The notes beneath the pieces were generated by a model. That model saw nothing but the letters and a program-made list of their open reading frames with translations, was not told where the DNA came from and searched no databases. A program made the position numbers and the translations under genes. Of a stretch of DNA of 59,178 bases, positions 21,501 to 30,090 are shown in pieces. The stretch is from Paraburkholderia silviterrae. Its GTDB lineage: Bacteria; Pseudomonadota; Gammaproteobacteria; Burkholderiales; Burkholderiaceae. The stretch is taken from positions 1 to 59,178 of the forward strand of contig NZ_SMRP01000005.1 of assembly GCF_004353915.1 (NCBI RefSeq), given 5' to 3'. Numbering within the stretch: position 1 is the first letter of the stretch; every line of letters starts with the position of its first letter.

Positions 21501-21899
21501 GAGCGCTGGCGCGAGGACGACAGCGAATACGAACATTACTCGGACTCCGGCGGCAAATCAGGTGGCCAGAAGGAAAAACTCGCCTATACGATCCTGGCGG
21601 CCAGCCTGGCCTACCAGTTCGGCCTCGAATGGGGCGCGGTGCGTTCGCGTTCGTTCCGTTTCGTCGTCATCGACGAGGCCTTCGGCCGCGGCTCCGATGA
21701 ATCGGCGCAGTACGGCCTGAAGCTGTTTCAGAAGCTCAACCTGCAACTGCTGATCGTCACACCATTGCAGAAAATCCACATCATCGAGCCGTTCGTGTCG
21801 AGCGTTGGCTTCGTCCACAACGACGGCGGACGCGAATCGAAGTTGCGTAACCTGTCGATCGACGAATACCGCGCAGGCAAAGCGCAGGCGGATCGATGA
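18537..21899 (+). CDS. jetC: Wadjet SMC-like ATPase JetC
   Basis: The 1120-residue protein is an SMC/MukB-like ATPase. The Walker A motif is GDIGSGKST (Lys57). The signature motif [18 protein letters not shown] begins near residue 1005, and Walker B is [11 protein letters not shown] near 1042-1050, so the two ATPase halves lie at opposite ends. Two long charged coiled-coil arms lie at about 310-457 and 632-814, with a hinge-like part between them. In Wadjet it extrudes DNA loops and senses small circles. The gene overlaps jetB by 8 bp and jetD by 4 bp (ATGA). All nucleotide-binding motifs look intact. Confidence 0.96.
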   Translation: MNEPRTLGLDFATDDTLTGFRLERLEVFNWGTFDERVWTLRVDGRNALLTGDIGSGKSTLVDAITTLIVPAQRIAYNKAAGADSKERTLRSYVLGYYKSERNEVTGTAKPVSLRDQNSYSVILGVFRNTGYDATVTLAQVFWMKDMQSQPARYFVCAERDLSIAADFSHFGSDIAQLRKKLRGLGAEIEDTFPKYSAWFRRRFGIENEQALELFHQTVSMKSVGNLTDFVRSHMLEPFDVAARIGALVTHFEDLSRAHEAVLKAKRQVELLAPLVADCDRHSEDAHVLEGWRACRDALKPWFAGIKLALLERRLRLLDEERTRGTARKARHEEARDIARQQVDDLRRAVAAHGGERIELLETEIREFERESTRRRERAKRYADIVATLGEVAASDEVAFASQHRRIAELRATLVEQEAETQNAITEQSVAFREGRIRRNALDEEIASLKARRNNIPKEQVTLRAGLCAALGHDEDALPFAGELIQVRDDARDWEGAAERVLRGFGLSLLVPDEHYAEVAAWVDRTHLGKRLVYYRVRPPRAADEGELHRDSLVRKLAIKPDSPVYAWLEREIGRRFDYACCATPEQFRRETRALTRAGQTKAPGERHEKDDRHALDDRSRYVLGWSNTAKIAALEAQRRALDAHLGEIGQKLSDAQHEQSQLRMRLEALARAGEFVDFRDIDWGSCAAAIARLKDEKAQLEAASDMLAVLTAQLESAQVALKTSEDTISATDAELGAIDARRESAETLRDETRMLAAEVEAALAARIDALRVEILGDHQLSVESCDNRERDVREALTTRIDNETKALGRLAEKIVKAMSTFKDAYQLETADFDASLEAAFEYREILARIEADDLPRFEARFKELLNVNTINEIANFHAQLARERETIKERITRINESLTQIDYSAGRYIVLETQPSPDAEIRDFQSDLRACTEGELTGSDDAQYSETKFLQVKRIIDRFRGREGLTDQDRRWSAKVTDVRNWFLFAASERWREDDSEYEHYSDSGGKSGGQKEKLAYTILAASLAYQFGLEWGAVRSRSFRFVVIDEAFGRGSDESAQYGLKLFQKLNLQLLIVTPLQKIHIIEPFVSSVGFVHNDGGRESKLRNLSIDEYRAGKAQADR

Positions 21900-23080
21900 G
21901 CTGGACGACTCCGGCCGATCTGCGGGCCCGGCTCGAACGCCGCTGGGCACGCGGCGAATGGCTACGCAGCCTCGTCGATCCTGGCGATGACCTGTTTCCC
22001 CTGCGCCTATCGCTAACGGCTCCAAGCTCCGTCGAACTAGCCTCGCAATTCGAGTCCGTGCGCGCATGGATAGCGGAACTCGCGGAGATGCCGCACGTGC
22101 GCATCGAATGGCGCGAGCTCAATCACCGGATTCTGGGCGCGCAGCGCGTGCCGCAGGTGGCCTGGGTGGATAGCCTCGACGACGCGCTCGCGCTCATCGG
22201 CAAACGCCGCGACGCAGCGCGGTTCGAACGGCTGATCGAGATAACGCGCATCCGGCAACCGATGCTCGTCGCATGGCTCGCGAAGTCCCCCATGCAGGCG
22301 CTCGAGCTCGCAGACGACTGGGAAAGGCTCCTCGCCATCGTCGACTGGGTGGGAGCGCACCCGCGCCCCGGCATCTTTCTGCGCCAAATGGACGTCGCCG
22401 GCGTCGACACCAAGTTCGTCGAAACGCGGCGCGGCGTGCTCGCGCAATGGCTCGACCTGGTGCTGTCGCCGGATGCAATCGACCGAGATCGAACCGGCGT
22501 CGGACAATTCGCCACCCGGTACGGCTTCCGCGACAAACCATTGCGCATCCGGTTTCGCGTGCTCGACGAGCGGCTTGGCGTGGTGGCGGGCGCTCCGCTT
22601 GCGGACATCGCGCTGGACGCCGAAAGCTTCGCGCGCGTTGCGCTGCCCTGCAAGCACGTATTCATCACCGAGAACGAGACCAATTTTTTGGCCTTCCCGA
22701 ATGTCGCTCAATCGATTGTGTTGTTTGGCGCGGGCTACGGCTGGGAGGCACTCGAACCGGCACGATGGCTCACCGGGTGTGCGCTTCATTACTGGGGGGA
22801 CATCGACACGCACGGCTTCGCAATCCTGGATCAATTGCGCAGCCGCTTTGCCCATGTCGAATCGTTCCTGATGGACCGTGCGGCGCTGCTGGCACACGAA
22901 GCGTTCTGGGGAGAGGAAGACGACCAGGTCACACGCGACCTGCTGCGACTCAAGGCCGACGAAAAAGCGCTGTTCGATGACCTGCGTGACAACCGGATAC
23001 GCCGTGGCCTGCGGCTCGAGCAGGAACGAGTCGGATTCGGGTGGGTTACGGCGGCCCTCAGGGCGCTGGATGCCACGTAG
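21896..23080 (+). CDS. jetD: Wadjet nuclease JetD (DUF3322/DUF2220, Toprim)
   Basis: The 394-residue protein has an N-terminal DUF3322 part beginning [21 protein letters not shown] and a C-terminal DUF2220 part related to the topoisomerase VI A subunit. The metal-binding Toprim residues are visible as Glu259/Glu261 in [11 protein letters not shown] and Asp302-x-Asp304 in WGDIDTHGF. It is the subunit that cuts plasmid DNA once JetABC has extruded a complete circle. The gene overlaps jetC by four bases. Key catalytic residues are all present, so the system looks functional. Confidence 0.95.
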   Translation: MSWTTPADLRARLERRWARGEWLRSLVDPGDDLFPLRLSLTAPSSVELASQFESVRAWIAELAEMPHVRIEWRELNHRILGAQRVPQVAWVDSLDDALALIGKRRDAARFERLIEITRIRQPMLVAWLAKSPMQALELADDWERLLAIVDWVGAHPRPGIFLRQMDVAGVDTKFVETRRGVLAQWLDLVLSPDAIDRDRTGVGQFATRYGFRDKPLRIRFRVLDERLGVVAGAPLADIALDAESFARVALPCKHVFITENETNFLAFPNVAQSIVLFGAGYGWEALEPARWLTGCALHYWGDIDTHGFAILDQLRSRFAHVESFLMDRAALLAHEAFWGEEDDQVTRDLLRLKADEKALFDDLRDNRIRRGLRLEQERVGFGWVTAALRALDAT

Positions 23081-23206
23081 TACTGCTGCCAAAGAGCACG
23101 GCAAGCACAGCACAACCTGTAAACTTGCGGCTAACTATTCTCGTCTCGCGGCGGGCTAACCCATTCTCTCAATCTCAACTCAAGACTGCGCTATAAGCGA
23201 CGAAAT

Positions 23207-23824
23207 ATGCAAACCGTTGCGGTATTGGACTTCGAAACTACCGGGCTTTCACCCAATCTGGGCGATCGAGCTACTGAAATTGCTGTCATCCTTTTGCGTG
23301 ACGGGCAAATCGTCGACCGCTACCAGAGTTTGATGAATGCAGGCAGACGCATACCGTCCGATGTCGTCGCACTCACTGGCATCACGAACGACATGATCGC
23401 GTCGGCTCCCACTGCGTCGAAAGTCATGATGGAAGCTGCAGCATTTGTTGGAAGTCATCCCGTCGTCGCGCACAATGCCGGCTTCGACAAGCGGTTTTGG
23501 CAAGCAGAGCTCGGGCATCTCGGTGTGGCAGCGGAGCATGCCTTTGCTTGCACGATGCTAGTGGCCAGGCGGATCTACCCAGACGCTCAAAGTCACCGCC
23601 TATCGACGCTGGCGCAGATGCTGCGATTGCCAAAAACCGGGCGTGCCCACAGAGCGATGGTTGACGCCGACATGGCCTGTCATCTCTGGTGCCGCTTGCA
23701 ACACGACATCGCAGAAACTTACGGTCTGGATCGAGTTGATCACGGACTTATGACTCGCTTGCAAAAAACCAGTAAGTCTAAGGTAGCGACGTTTCTGGGT
23801 TCATTCGCCGCCGACAGGCGTTGA
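23207..23824 (+). CDS. DnaQ-like 3'-5' exonuclease (DEDDh)
   Basis: The 205-residue protein has a complete DEDDh exonuclease core: Asp8 and Glu10 in VLDFETTGL, Asp94 in HNAGFD, and His148-x4-Asp153 in HRAMVDAD. It should degrade single-stranded DNA or RNA from the 3' end. There is no second domain, so it is not a full polymerase epsilon subunit or a DinG-type fusion. It starts 126 bp after jetD. Its base composition is clearly less GC-rich than Wadjet and the host genes, which suggests separate acquisition. Whether it works with Wadjet is unknown. Confidence 0.88.
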   Translation: MQTVAVLDFETTGLSPNLGDRATEIAVILLRDGQIVDRYQSLMNAGRRIPSDVVALTGITNDMIASAPTASKVMMEAAAFVGSHPVVAHNAGFDKRFWQAELGHLGVAAEHAFACTMLVARRIYPDAQSHRLSTLAQMLRLPKTGRAHRAMVDADMACHLWCRLQHDIAETYGLDRVDHGLMTRLQKTSKSKVATFLGSFAADRR

Positions 23825-23953
23825 ATCGGCAACCACCTTCCTGATGTTTGCGTACTCCCGGATGTAGTCCGGACCGTCGCTAGAATCCGAGGCAGGAAAG
23901 TGCTGGGCTACTTCTTGCGCTCGAGCGAGCTGTGGTGCGACGTTCGCGAATTG

Positions 23954-23977
23954 ATACCGTCACCCGCGGTGACGGTA
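23954..23977. repeat. AbiE-flanking palindromic element, left copy
   Basis: The sequence is ATACCGTCA-N7-TGACGGTA, with spacer CCCGCGG that extends the palindrome inward. The same arms with a spacer of the same length occur on the other side of the AbiE genes at 25668-25691. Confidence 0.7.
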
Positions 23978-24132
23978 CTCCCCTTGAAAAGCCGGGAAGC
24001 CCGGCAGCGGCACGCCAGAGCATTGGGTAAGATTCGCTGCACCGCAAAATGACCGGATCATTCACTCGCCGACTTCGCCCCGAAAAGTTCTGCTGATCGT
24101 CATGCGCCCGCGATTCATTGGCTAGTCTTTTA

Positions 24133-24162
24133 TTGACAAATGGATAAAAAACACAACAAAAT
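24133..24162 (+). promoter_or_regulatory. Predicted abiE promoter
   Basis: TTGACA at 24133-24138 is followed 18 bp later by CAAAAT. An AT-rich inverted repeat (TTTTAT at 24128-24133 and ATAAAA at 24144-24149) overlaps the -35 box and could be an AbiEi operator. The start codon follows about 10 bp after the -10 box, so the leader is very short and lacks a clear ribosome site. Confidence 0.45.
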
Positions 24163-24171
24163 CCGGGTACG

Positions 24172-24786
24172 ATGCCTTCCACCGACAATACGCTCGAACA
24201 AGCCGTCCTGGCGCTCGCCGAGCGCCAGCCGTTGCTGCGCGCCCGCGATCTAGTCAAACAAGGGCTGCCGAGCATGGTACTCAGCCGGCTCGTTGCGGCG
24301 GGCAAGCTCGAACGTGTCGCCCGCGGAGTCTATAGCCTACAAGGGCGCGCACCCAGCGAGCATCGATCACTGGCCGAATCCGCACTGCGCGTACCGCGTG
24401 GCGTGGTGTGCCTGCTGTCGGCGCTGCGCGTCCACGGCATCGGCACACAGGCCCCCTTCGAGGTCTGGATCGCCATTCCCCCACATACGCCCACGCCGCG
24501 CCTGGACCAGCCGGCCCTGCGCGTTGTGCGCATGTCAGGCGCAGCCCTGACAGAGGGTATCGACCACCTGGAGATCGATGGCGTACAGGTGCCCGTGTTC
24601 AACTTGGCCAAGACGGTGGCAGACTGCTTCAAGTACCGCAACAAGATCGGCCTTGACGTAGCTCTAGAAGCGCTGCGCGATGGCTGGTCGCAGCGCAGGC
24701 TCACGATGGACGCGCTCTGGCACTATGCGACAGTGAACCGCGTGAGCAATGTCATGCGCCCCTATCTGGAGAGTGTGACCACATGA
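24172..24786 (+). CDS. AbiEi family antitoxin / transcriptional repressor
   Basis: The 204-residue protein is the antitoxin of a type IV toxin-antitoxin pair. The N-terminal winged helix (about residues 20-57: LRARDLVKQGLPSMVLSRLV to VARGVYSL) is the DNA-binding part that represses the operon. The C-terminal AbiEi domain includes LSALRVHGIGTQ and VFNLAKTVADCFKYRNKIG. In type IV systems the antitoxin counteracts toxin effects without binding it tightly. The gene overlaps the toxin gene by four bases (ATGA). Confidence 0.92.
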   Translation: MPSTDNTLEQAVLALAERQPLLRARDLVKQGLPSMVLSRLVAAGKLERVARGVYSLQGRAPSEHRSLAESALRVPRGVVCLLSALRVHGIGTQAPFEVWIAIPPHTPTPRLDQPALRVVRMSGAALTEGIDHLEIDGVQVPVFNLAKTVADCFKYRNKIGLDVALEALRDGWSQRRLTMDALWHYATVNRVSNVMRPYLESVTT

Positions 24787-25628
24787 GCCGCAACCTCGCA
24801 GCCTCCATTCGGGCCCGGTTGAAGCAGCACGCGGATGCCTCGAAGCAAGACTTCAATCTGACGCTCACCCAGTATGGGCTAGAGCGGCTGCTGTACCGGC
24901 TGTCGGTCTCTCAGCATGCCGACAACTACCTTCTCAAAGGCGCTCTGCTGTTTTCCTTGTGGTACGACCAGCCACACCGGCCAACGCGGGACGCGGATCT
25001 GCTGGGTCATGGCCCAGACGACATTCACACCGCCGTCTCGACTTTCCGCGAGATCGGCCAGATCGAAGTCGAGGACGGCATCGCGTTCGAACCGGAATCA
25101 GTCAAGGGCTCCGAAATCCGCAAGGAGGCGGGCTATGGCGGCGTGCGGATCGACCTGCAAGCGAAGCTGGATGGCGCTCGCATTGCGCTGCAGGTGGATA
25201 TCGGTTTCGGGGATGCCGTCACGCCGGCACCTGAATCCGTGAACTATCCCGTGCTGCTCGACGATCTGCCAGCCCCACAGCTGCGGGCCTATCCGAAATA
25301 CACCGTGGTGGCCGAGAAATTTCACGCAGTGTGCCTGCTGGGCATGGTCAACACCCGCATGAAGGATTATTTCGATCTCTGGGTGTTGCTAACCGAGGAG
25401 ACATTGGATCCTGCCGAACTGCACCGCGCAGTCCAAGCCACGTTCGCCCGGCGAAGGCTGGCCATCCCCGAAGCGATCCCCGCGGGCCTGAGCGACGCCT
25501 TTGCGCAGGATGCCACGAAGCAGAAGCAATGGACGGCCTTCCTGAAAAAGAACCGTCTGCAGCCCTTAGACCTAGCCCAGGTCGTGGGGCTGCTGCACCA
25601 TGAATTCCAACGACTTCAAGCCCGCTGA
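24783..25628 (+). CDS. AbiEii family nucleotidyltransferase toxin
   Basis: The 281-residue protein is a DUF1814/AbiEii nucleotidyltransferase-like toxin. Motif I can be seen as LKGALLF (residues 51-57) followed by RPTRDADLLG with Asp70 and Asp72 as the metal-binding acids. A later motif, VVAEKFHAV followed by NTRMKDYFDLWVL, is typical of the family. Such toxins block growth, probably by adding nucleotides to tRNA or related targets, giving phage abortive infection or plasmid stabilisation. Translation is coupled to abiEi. Motifs look intact. Confidence 0.93.
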   Translation: MSRNLAASIRARLKQHADASKQDFNLTLTQYGLERLLYRLSVSQHADNYLLKGALLFSLWYDQPHRPTRDADLLGHGPDDIHTAVSTFREIGQIEVEDGIAFEPESVKGSEIRKEAGYGGVRIDLQAKLDGARIALQVDIGFGDAVTPAPESVNYPVLLDDLPAPQLRAYPKYTVVAEKFHAVCLLGMVNTRMKDYFDLWVLLTEETLDPAELHRAVQATFARRRLAIPEAIPAGLSDAFAQDATKQKQWTAFLKKNRLQPLDLAQVVGLLHHEFQRLQAR

Positions 25629-25667
25629 AAGCAAACCGACAAGCCAAGCGTTTGCGGTACCGCCCGG

Positions 25668-25691
25668 ATACCGTCAACGCCGCTGACGGTA
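25668..25691. repeat. AbiE-flanking palindromic element, right copy
   Basis: The sequence is ATACCGTCA-N7-TGACGGTA with spacer ACGCCGC, starting 40 bp after the AbiEii stop. It has the same arms, spacer length and orientation as the copy at 23954-23977. A further ACCGTCA half-site followed by GCGGT lies near 25724-25740. Confidence 0.7.
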
Positions 25692-25761
25692 TTAAGCGAG
25701 CATCCGCACATACTGGCGACATAGACCGTCAAATTGCGGTTGCCCGGGCTCTCCGCAGGCG

Positions 25762-25815
25762 CGGACGCAGGTTAAGGATTTCCATACTAATCAAGGGCTT
25801 ATGAACCTGCGTCCG
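25762..25815. repeat. Perfect 12-bp inverted repeat with 30-nt loop
   Basis: CGGACGCAGGTT (25762-25773) and AACCTGCGTCCG (25804-25815) are exact complements. The element lies in the 263-bp convergent gap between AbiEii and guaA. It could be a terminator-like hairpin, a protein-binding site or a scar of a mobile element. Confidence 0.65.
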
Positions 25816-25891
25816 GCAATTTAGAATCGGGTATGTGTGATTTATCGACCACCCCAACCCATGGATTCAAAAAAAGGGATTTTTAAAATCT

Positions 25892-27475
25892 CTACTCCCA
25901 CTCGATTGTCGCCGGTGGCTTCCCCGAAATGTCGTACACCACCCGATTGATGCCGCGCACCTCATTGATGATGCGATTCGACACATGCCCAAGCAGCTCA
26001 TGCGGCAGATGTGCCCAATGCGCGGTCATGAAGTCGAGCGTCTGCACCGCGCGCAGCGCGACCACATACTCATACGTGCGGCCATCACCCATCACGCCCA
26101 CACTCTTCACCGGCAGGAACACGGCAAACGCCTGGCTCGTCAGCTCATACCACGACTTGCCAGTTTCCTTATCGATGGTATTGCGCAGCGTCTCGATAAA
26201 GATCGCATCGGCGCGACGCAGCAGATCAGCGAACTCCCGCTTCACCTCACCCAAAATACGCACGCCAAGACCCGGGCCCGGGAACGGATGGCGATACACC
26301 ATATCGTGCGGCAGGCCGAGCTTCACGCCCAATTCGCGCACTTCGTCCTTGAACAGCTCGCGCAGCGGCTCGAGCAGCTTCAGATTGAGCGTCTCCGGCA
26401 AGCCGCCCACGTTGTGGTGGCTCTTGATCGTGTGCGCGCCCTTCTTGCCCTTGCCCGCCGACTCGATCACGTCCGGATAAATCGTGCCCTGCGCGAGCCA
26501 CTTCGCGTCCTTGAGCTTGCCCGCTTCGGCCTGGAACACCTCGACGAACTCCGCGCCGATGATCTTGCGCTTCGCTTCCGGATCGGTCACGCCAGCCAGC
26601 TTCGACATGAACGCTGCACTCGCATCGACGTGAACCACTTTCACGCCGAGGTTGTCCGCAAACATCGACATCACCTGCTCGGCTTCGTTCAGGCGCAAGA
26701 GGCCGTGATCGACGAACACGCAGGTCAGCTGGTCGCCAATCGCACGGTGCAGCAGCGCCGCCGCCACCGACGAATCCACGCCGCCCGAGAGGCCGAGAAT
26801 GACGTGCTCGCTGCCCACCTGCTTGCGAATCGCTTCGACGGCTTCGTCGATGTAGTGGCCCATTTCCCAGTCGGCCTTCGCGCCGCAGATGCCCAGCACG
26901 AAACGCTCGAGCATCGCGCGGCCCTGCACCGTGTGCGTGACTTCCGGGTGCCATTGCAGGCCGTAGAAGTGGCGCGCCTCGTCGGCCATCGCCGCGATCG
27001 GGCACGATTCGGTCGATGCCATCAGCTTGAAGCCCGGCGGCATGTCGGTGACCTTGTCGCCGTGGCTCATCCAGACCTTGAGCATGCCGTGGCCTTCGCT
27101 CGTGCTGAAATCTTCGATGCCTTCGAGGAAGCTCGTGTGGTTGCGCGCGCGCACTTCGGCGTAGCCGAATTCGCGCAGGTGGCCACCGTCCACCTTGCCG
27201 CCGAGCTGCTCGGCCATCGTCTGCATACCGTAGCAAATGCCGAGCACCGGCACGCCGAGTTCGAACACGGCTTGCGGGGCGCGCGGGGTATCGGTTTCGG
27301 TGACCGAGTTGGGGCCGCCCGAGAGGATGACGCCCTTCGGCGCGAACTCGCGAATGAATGCGTCGTCGACATCGTACGGATGGATTTCCGAGTAGACGTT
27401 GGCTTCGCGCACGCGGCGCGCGATCAGTTGGGTGACTTGCGAACCGAAGTCGAGAATCAGGATTTTGTCGTGCAT
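25892..27475 (-). CDS. guaA: GMP synthase (glutamine-hydrolysing)
   Basis: The 527-residue protein aminates XMP to GMP. The N-terminal class I glutamine amidotransferase has its nucleophile at Cys81 in LGICYGMQ, with partners in QWHPEVTH. The ATP-pyrophosphatase domain carries the P-loop [11 protein letters not shown] near residue 230, and the C-terminal dimerisation domain ends in PPATIEWE. The gene is downstream of guaB and a small membrane protein on the same strand. Its 3' end is known as an attachment site for genomic islands in several bacteria, and the accessory block here stops beside it. Confidence 0.97.
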   Translation of the reverse strand: MHDKILILDFGSQVTQLIARRVREANVYSEIHPYDVDDAFIREFAPKGVILSGGPNSVTETDTPRAPQAVFELGVPVLGICYGMQTMAEQLGGKVDGGHLREFGYAEVRARNHTSFLEGIEDFSTSEGHGMLKVWMSHGDKVTDMPPGFKLMASTESCPIAAMADEARHFYGLQWHPEVTHTVQGRAMLERFVLGICGAKADWEMGHYIDEAVEAIRKQVGSEHVILGLSGGVDSSVAAALLHRAIGDQLTCVFVDHGLLRLNEAEQVMSMFADNLGVKVVHVDASAAFMSKLAGVTDPEAKRKIIGAEFVEVFQAEAGKLKDAKWLAQGTIYPDVIESAGKGKKGAHTIKSHHNVGGLPETLNLKLLEPLRELFKDEVRELGVKLGLPHDMVYRHPFPGPGLGVRILGEVKREFADLLRRADAIFIETLRNTIDKETGKSWYELTSQAFAVFLPVKSVGVMGDGRTYEYVVALRAVQTLDFMTAHWAHLPHELLGHVSNRIINEVRGINRVVYDISGKPPATIEWE

Positions 27476-27656
27476 GGCAGCGGACGAGACCTAAAAAAGA
27501 ACGGATACAGAAAGCCGCGCGCAGGATAAATCTGGCACGCGGCGTGAATTCATCGGAACTGTGGCGCCTGGCGGCAATGGCACCCGACAGCGAAATAAAC
27601 AGCGAAATCGTGGCGCAATGCGGCTGACGTTGCCTGTGCCGCGGCGACTCGCGCGG

Positions 27657-28343
27657 TCAGCCACGCAGCGGCGGCCGCGGCGCGTCGGCTGCTTCGTCTC
27701 GCGCGGCAAGGCGCGCATCTTCCGCTTGCGCCGTCGCGCGCGGCGCATTCGCCGTCACCGCAGGCTGCACCGGGGCCGGCGTCACGGCCGGCGGCCGCAC
27801 CACTGGCTCGGCACCCATTGCGCCCGTCTCAGCCGGTCCGCCAGCAAAAGCCGGCTTCGCGTACACCACCGGCTCTTCACGCTTGCTCCTGGCCACGGCG
27901 CGCGCTTCGCGCTCCTGCACGGCGGCCTCGGCCGCCTGCGCCTTCTCGCGCCGCTTCACCGCACCGGCAAGCCGTGTACCGCCCAGCCCGACGATGATGA
28001 GCCAGGCGCCCACCGCACCGGCCACCAACTGGCCAAAACCCGTGAGCTGCGGCGTATGCAAGCCGATCAGCCAGACCAGCATCAGCACGCCGGCAATCCA
28101 GTTGACGTGCCCGGCAGTGCGCCCAACCACGGCGGTGAGGCCACCGTCGAACGCCGCACGCACCGCGATCCAGGCGAAACCGAGCAGCACCACACCGAAC
28201 ACCTGTCCGATGAGCGCCGGCTGCGGCTGCACCAGTTGCAACGCGTTGTAGAGCGAGCTCCAGGGCGTGAGCAGGAACAGCACGCCGAAACCCAGCAACA
28301 TCAACGCATCGACAATCAGCACTATGCGCAGCAGCGGCTTCAT
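27657..28343 (-). CDS. Membrane protein of unknown function between guaB and guaA
   Basis: The 228-residue protein has about four hydrophobic segments in its first 145 residues (for example IVLIVDALMLLGFGVLFLL near the N-terminus). A soluble, charged Lys/Glu/Ala stretch and a Pro/Ala-rich tail follow. I do not recognise a named family, though the membrane part resembles small DUF-type four-helix proteins. It starts 6 bp after the guaB stop, so it is surely cotranscribed with guaB. The long disordered C-terminus would be on one side of the membrane, probably cytoplasmic. Confidence 0.75.
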   Translation of the reverse strand: MKPLLRIVLIVDALMLLGFGVLFLLTPWSSLYNALQLVQPQPALIGQVFGVVLLGFAWIAVRAAFDGGLTAVVGRTAGHVNWIAGVLMLVWLIGLHTPQLTGFGQLVAGAVGAWLIIVGLGGTRLAGAVKRREKAQAAEAAVQEREARAVARSKREEPVVYAKPAFAGGPAETGAMGAEPVVRPPAVTPAPVQPAVTANAPRATAQAEDARLAARDEAADAPRPPLRG

Positions 28344-28349
28344 CGAGGT

Positions 28350-29810
28350 TTAGTCCACGTGGTAGTTGGGCGCTTCCTTCGTGATCTGCACGTCGTGGAC
28401 GTGCGACTCGTGCAGGCCGGCACCCGTGATCTGGACGAATTCCGCCTTGTCGTGCAGTTCGTCGATCGTGCGGCAGCCGCAGTAGCCCATCGAGGCGCGC
28501 ACGCCGCCGATCAGCTGGAACAGGATCGCGTTGACCGAACCCTTGTAGGAGACGCGGCCTTCGATACCTTCCGGCACCAGCTTGTCGATGTTGGCCGAGT
28601 TGTCCTGGAAGTAGCGGTCCGCGGCGCCGTCCTTCATCGCGCCGACCGAGCCCATGCCGCGGTACGACTTGTACTGGCGGCCCTGGTACAGGAACACGTC
28701 GCCAGGCGATTCTTCCGTGCCCGCGAACATGCTGCCCATCATCACGGCGTTCGCGCCCGCGGCCAGCGCCTTGGAGACGTCGCCCGAGTAACGCACGCCG
28801 CCGTCGGATATGAGGGGAACGCCCGTGCCCTTGAGCGCCTCCGCCACGTTCGAGACCGCCGTGATCTGCGGCACGCCCACACCGGCGACGACGCGAGTCG
28901 TGCAGATCGAACCCGGGCCGATACCGACCTTCACGCCGTCGGCGCCGTATTCGACGAGCGCGCGCGCGGCGGCGGCCGTCGCGATGTTGCCGCCGATCAC
29001 TTCGACATGCGGGAAATTCTTCTTGACCCACCGGACGCGCTCGAGCACGCCCTGGCTATGGCCGTGTGCCGTGTCGACCACGATCACGTCCACGCCGGCC
29101 TGCACCAGCAGCTCGACGCGCTCTTCGTTGTCCGGGCCCACGCCGACGGCCGCGCCCGCACGCAGCTTGCCATGCTCGTCCTTACAGGCGGCCGGGTGTT
29201 CGGTTTGCTTGGTGATGTCCTTGACGGTCATGAGGCCGCGCAGTTCGAACGCGTCGTTCACGACCAGCACGCGCTCGAGGCGGTGGCTGTGCATGAGCGC
29301 CTTGGCTTCGGTGAGCGGCGTGCCTTCCTTGACGGTGACGAGGCGCTCGCGCGGCGTCATGATCGAGCGCACCGGCTCCTCCAGACGCGTTTCGAAGCGC
29401 AGGTCGCGGTTCGTGACGATGCCGACGAGCTGTGCGCCTTCCACGACCGGGAAGCCCGAGATGCCATGCTGCTGCGAAAGCGCGATCACGTCCGCGACCT
29501 TCATCTGCGGCGGAATCGTAATCGGATCGCGCACGACACCCGACTCGAAACGCTTCACCTTCGCGACCTCGCGCGCCTGTTCGGCCGGCGTGAGATTCTT
29601 GTGGATGATGCCGACGCCGCCCTGCTGCGCCATCGCGATGGCGAGACGCCCTTCCGTGACGGTGTCCATCGCGGCCGAAACGAGCGGAATGTTCAGGGAG
29701 ATATTGCGGGTCAGCCGGGTCTTCAGGCTGGTGTCGCGCGGGAGAACGTCGGAAAAAGCGGGGACGAGGAGCACGTCATCGAACGTGAGTGCTTTCTGGA
29801 TCAGACGCAT
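28350..29810 (-). CDS. guaB: Inosine-5'-monophosphate dehydrogenase
   Basis: The 486-residue protein oxidises IMP to XMP, the first step toward GMP. The N-terminal part has the [17 protein letters not shown] segment, two CBS domains follow (about residues 95-210), and the active-site loop [11 protein letters not shown] places the catalytic cysteine near residue 303. The C-terminal flap has the Arg-Tyr segment YRGMGS. The start has AGGA just upstream. It heads the guaB-membrane protein-guaA group. Confidence 0.97.
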   Translation of the reverse strand: MRLIQKALTFDDVLLVPAFSDVLPRDTSLKTRLTRNISLNIPLVSAAMDTVTEGRLAIAMAQQGGVGIIHKNLTPAEQAREVAKVKRFESGVVRDPITIPPQMKVADVIALSQQHGISGFPVVEGAQLVGIVTNRDLRFETRLEEPVRSIMTPRERLVTVKEGTPLTEAKALMHSHRLERVLVVNDAFELRGLMTVKDITKQTEHPAACKDEHGKLRAGAAVGVGPDNEERVELLVQAGVDVIVVDTAHGHSQGVLERVRWVKKNFPHVEVIGGNIATAAAARALVEYGADGVKVGIGPGSICTTRVVAGVGVPQITAVSNVAEALKGTGVPLISDGGVRYSGDVSKALAAGANAVMMGSMFAGTEESPGDVFLYQGRQYKSYRGMGSVGAMKDGAADRYFQDNSANIDKLVPEGIEGRVSYKGSVNAILFQLIGGVRASMGYCGCRTIDELHDKAEFVQITGAGLHESHVHDVQITKEAPNYHVD

Positions 29811-29836
29811 GGCAAATCCTATAGGCGCAAAAGCAG

Positions 29837-29842
29837 ATTATA
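29837..29842 (-). promoter_or_regulatory. Predicted guaB -10 box
   Basis: A perfect TATAAT on the minus strand lies 27 bp upstream of the guaB start. The matching -35 region (TGATTT) is poor, so the promoter may need an activator or another sigma contact. Confidence 0.5.
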
Positions 29843-30090
29843 CGGGATAGCGCCCCGGAAATCATCAGTGTGTACAGTAGCTTAGCGCCGATTTCGGGAT
29901 TTTTTGAGGTTCGGGACGGGGTGTGCAGCAGCACAGGAACGACGCGTCAGACCCGATTTTCGGGCCGCCTGCCGCGCACCGCGAATCGCCGCGTGCAGGA
30001 TTGAACAAGACGCCCGTGCAGCGCACGGTTAAGCTGCCTCCCATCCTGTGCGGCCAGAACGGCCAGGTCGAAATTGCGGAGGCAAGGCAA

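Larger units (their letters stand above)
23825..24171. other. Intergenic region upstream of abiEi
   Basis: These 347 bases hold no supported gene. They contain the left copy of the AbiE-flanking palindrome at 23954-23977, a short CCGGA repeat hairpin near 23857-23871, and the AbiE promoter at the right end. A 141-residue minus-strand frame across it reads as Ser/Arg-rich and overlaps abiEi. Confidence 0.5.

Noticed and set aside
23880..24305. 141-codon minus-strand frame upstream of and into abiEi
   Set aside because: It is Ser/Arg-rich, has no recognisable motif, and overlaps the AbiE promoter and antitoxin gene.
25762..25815. Integron attC site
   Set aside because: The arms end and begin in the wrong order for the GTTRRRY/RYYYAAC core sites, and no integron integrase or cassette array is present.
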